Assembly: GCA_030272155.1 (NCBI GenBank)
Contig: CP126193.1
Location: 1,054,001 to 1,118,000 of the forward strand
DNA from: Tetradesmus obliquus
Taxonomy: Eukaryota; Chlorophyta; Chlorophyceae; Sphaeropleales; Scenedesmaceae
Reading direction: 5' to 3'
Length of the DNA stretch: 64,000 nt
Under the pieces are notes generated by a model. It made no database searches. It was given only the letters and a program-made list of their open reading frames with translations, and had not been told where the DNA came from. Of this stretch, positions 61,203 to 64,000 are shown in pieces. Within the stretch, counting starts at the first letter, position 1. Every line of letters begins with the position of its first letter. Made by a program: the position numbers and the translations under genes.

Positions 61203-63128
61203 ATGCTGTCACCGCGCACATCCAAAGGCAGCGTCATGCAACGGTGCACAGGCAGGCTCCTGGCATCAGCGCCTTCAAGGTTGCGGGGGCCGAGCACTGT
61301 GCAAGTGGTCTGCGGTCTAGATATACGTCAATTACGCTCTTCGAAGCAGCAGCGCGCTCAGCATGCACACCTGCAGCACCAGGCCAGCCTGGGCAGAAGC
61401 AGCAGCAGCAGCAGCAGCTTGGACAGCAGGCGCCACACCTGCCAGCAGCAGCATGCGACGCAGCGTAGAAAGGCAGTTGCGTGCACAGCATCTTTTGGCA
61501 ATGACGTTGCTGCGGCTGCAGCATGCTTGAGCAGCAAGGTATCGGCAGTCCTGGCAAACCTCGTTGCTCTGCCCTGGTGAGGAACATGCACATACACCAT
61601 CTGCCCATCTAAAACTTACGAGTGTCGCAGAGCTGCTGCACCAGCACCACTGTACTGCACGCAACCACGCCGAACAATAAGCAGATCTGAATCTACAGCC
61701 ATATCTGCAGCTCTGCACTGTGTGACATGTGCTCATGTGCACACCAGTATACAGCACACTGCTGCTGCTGCTGCTGCTGCTGCTGCTACTGGTGGTGCTT
61801 CTGGTACTGCTGCTGCTGCTGCTGCTGCCCCTCAACTGTTGCGCAGGCTGGGTCTTGCTGCGGTGCTGGTGTCAGGTGTGCTGCTGGGCCTGGCTGTGTC
61901 CAAGGCCATCAGCGCCTACGTGGCCAAGGAGTTTGATGCTGACAGGACCTCCCTTGAGAACGCAGAGCTGCGGCAGAAGGTGCGGGGCCTGACTCTTCGG
62001 AAGAGGCCTGGCTGGGTGCATTAGTGGCTATGCTGATGTGATGCAGGGAACGTAGTGGTGCACGTTGGCTGATATACGTGAGTTGCCCTTTGCGTGATCA
62101 GCAGTACAGCAGGGGTGTTAAAGCTTGAGCGCTTGTGCATGCCATAATGCAGCGGCTGTCGCAGATGGTGGCAGTGCAGCAGACGCAACAGCGCAACGTG
62201 TGGTCCTAGCGAGCAGGCTTTGAAAAGTTCAATTTGTATCCAGTTTTTTTCTGGTGCGGCCTCTGCTGCTGTGGGGCGTGTGCAGGTGGAGGACCTGCAG
62301 CAGCTCATGATGAAGGTGGAGCCACTGGCATACAAGAGTGAGTGCTGCTGCCAATGCTGCTGCTTCCTAGAGCGTATGTTCGCCCCAGTTCGCGACCATA
62401 CGCCTCTGTTCCTGTACTTAAAGCCAGCAGGGCGAAACGTCACAGCCGCATTCAGGAATTCCTGTCAAGTAAGTGTAGTTGCTTTTGGATGCGACTCGTA
62501 CAAGGTGTTTTGAACATTGACACACATGCTACTGCTGCTGCATGCAGGCATGCGGCTGAGGTTTACGAAGGTGCGGCAGCAGCTGTGATAACGCAGCATG
62601 GAGCTGCAGTGCCAGCAGATGCTGAGAGCATCGTTGCCAGCATGGTGCTGTTCAGCCTGATGCACTTACCCTGCAAGGCAGCTGTCTTGCTGCATGGCCA
62701 TGCCATCATGCTGCAAGCTGATCCCTCCAGCGAACTAAATTGATCAAAATCAAGCTGTTGGTACGCAACATTTCCGTCAACAATGATTGTTGTTCTGCCT
62801 GTTGCTGCTTTCCTGTTGCTCAGGGCATCAACAAGGCGGTTATTCTGGGCATGGTTGACACGATGCTGGCCAACAAAGAGGTGGGCTGCACCTGCCGCTA
62901 TAGGATGAAAAACCTGCTACTGTATTTTGCCATGGTGCCTAGCCCTGGCTTGTCACAACATAATAGAGCTGTAGCGTTGCATCATGATTCTTGCTGCAGA
63001 CTGGCCACCCATTGGGGTTTGAAGTTGCAGCAATGCACTTTTTTGGGCCTCATATTGTGGTTGCAGGTCAACATCTGGTGGCTGCCTGACCAGCTGGAGC
63101 GCATCATCTACTGTGAGAGCCTCTGCCC

Positions 63129-63166
<38 letters not shown>

Positions 63167-63348
63167 CATTCTGTCAGGGTGAAAGCTCACACGCAGCAGC
63201 TGTCACGTGATTGCCAGCAATAAAGGCCGTTGTTGCTGAATGGAATGGCAAATATTGCTGCGGAACCAATGCAACCGCTGCTGCCATGCTGATATTATGT
63301 TGTTTGTCGTGCGTGTGCTGCTCTATGACGATTACCCACTGCCACACG

Positions 63349-63384
<36 letters not shown>

Positions 63385-63935
63385 CCGACAGTCAACATGA
63401 TGACGCTGATGCTGTCGGTGCTGGATGAGGTGGTGGACGGCATGAGCATCTCCTTCGCAGGGGTGAGCCACAGAGCATGCATATGCCACACTTTGCATGT
63501 TGCACGATCAAGCCTTGGTGCTTACCTGCAGTGCTAGCTGACCGCTGGCAGTAGAGGGGCATTCGCAGGGGTGAGGCCGCGCACAAAGACGGCATCGGCA
63601 GCATCATACGCAGCCACCTGTTTGTGGCAAGCTCTGCAATCCTAGAAAACCTCTTGCCGCGGTCATGCCAGCGCCCCTGCCATAATTTCAGCCTTCACCA
63701 GGTCCCAAGTTGCAACCTACTAAGCCAGGCATCATGTGTGGTGACTGCCAAACTCTGAACACAACTCGTGACGCCAGTGCATGTGTGTGTTGTGTGCTGT
63801 GTGCTGCAGCACAACGTGCGGCTGTCGCTGACCTACCTGGACGTGGAGCGGGGCGAGGGCTTCGGACCCGCAGTCACAGCCAAGACGGAGGCTCTACTGA
63901 AGTCAGCCATGCAGCCAGTGAAGCAGTACAGCTAG
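61203..63935 (+). CDS. Plastid-targeted membrane protein of unknown function
   Basis: Eight exons (61203-61576, 61748-61979, 62286-62337, 62548-62570, 62824-62880, 63067-63112, 63392-63462, 63810-63935) give 326 residues, all junctions in phase, one exon being 23 bp. The start was chosen at MLSPRTSKGSVMQRC; an in-frame ATG lies 69 bp upstream. The first 125 residues are Ser/Arg/Ala/Gln-rich with almost no acid, as in algal chloroplast transit peptides. A poly-Ala stretch leads into one membrane span (LGLAAVLVSGVLLGLAV) and then a helical region (FDADRTSLENAELRQKVEDL). The remainder (GINKAVILGMVDTMLANKE, VNIWWLPDQLERIIY, LDEVVDGMSISFAG, LSLTYLDVERGEGFGP) looks like a compact conserved domain that I cannot name. 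Confidence 0.75.
63349..63383 (+). repeat. CTG array upstream of an acceptor in the plastid-protein gene
   Basis: Twelve CTG triplets end just before TCCGACAG, the acceptor of the seventh exon (63392). The previous intron also opens with a CAG array (63130-63164). Confidence 0.85.
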
Positions 63936-63998
63936 AGCAGTGAACATCACTGCTTCGGAAGCAGTACAGCTAGAGCAGTGAGCGTCACTGCTGCGGAA
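63920..63998 (+). repeat. 38-bp duplication of the last codons and stop of the plastid-protein gene
   Basis: The unit starting GAAGCAGTACAGCTAGAGCA at 63920 holds the last codons (KQYS) and stop, and recurs at 63958. Each unit also has a short inverted repeat (AGTGAACATCACT, AGTGAGCGTCACT). The array may continue beyond the window. Confidence 0.88.
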
Positions 63999-64000
63999 GT

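Overview
The window looks like nuclear DNA of a green alga, most likely a chlorophycean of the Sphaeropleales type (inference from style, not from a marker gene). It is GC-rich. Genes are split into many short exons with GT-AG introns, and CAG/CTG triplet arrays occur throughout exons and introns. The proteins are plant/algal or general eukaryotic in kind: organelle mTERF, plant-type carotenoid cleavage dioxygenase, GIF/SS18-like coactivator, Gemin3/DDX20 helicase and ATAD2/Yta7 ATPase. I see no rRNA, tRNA, CRISPR array or intact mobile element.

Layout, left to right. 180-392 (-): first exon of an unknown gene leaving the window. 3078-4791 (-): small secreted dirigent/allene-oxide-cyclase-like protein. 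6858-9296 (-): secreted, probably GPI-anchored protein with two fasciclin (FAS1) domains. 10188-18147 (-): organelle-targeted mTERF protein with a very long Ser-rich tail. 18593-33189 (+): ATAD2/Yta7-type AAA ATPase with a bromodomain, divergent from the mTERF gene. 33190-37374: gene-poor stretch with a 129-bp tandem repeat, a perfect hairpin, a possible small mitochondrial membrane protein, a LINE relic and a decayed copy of part of the DDX20 gene. 37375-44300 (-): DUF2235 alpha/beta hydrolase with a long extension. 45041-46106 (-): short SSXT (GIF/SS18) protein ending in a SAM domain. 46463-52106 (-): DDX20-like DEAD-box helicase. 53177-59853 (-): carotenoid cleavage dioxygenase with all four iron histidines. 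61203-63935 (+): plastid-targeted membrane protein of unknown function.

Exon chains were built by matching reading frame, splice phase and family alignment across each intron. For most genes every junction is in phase, which makes the models firm although no transcript was available.

The most striking feature is structural. In four or five of the genes the introns contain tandem or spaced copies of the edge of the neighbouring exon, usually 30-110 bp, carrying the adjoining splice site. They recur at about 40-135 bp spacing, up to six or seven copies per exon edge. The ATPase gene alone has about ten such clusters, including six extra copies of the exon part that follows the Walker A lysine. 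Even the final exon of the last gene, with its stop codon, is duplicated downstream. I found no standard feature type that describes this and treat it as the main discovery candidate. No operon-like cooperation between neighbouring genes is evident.
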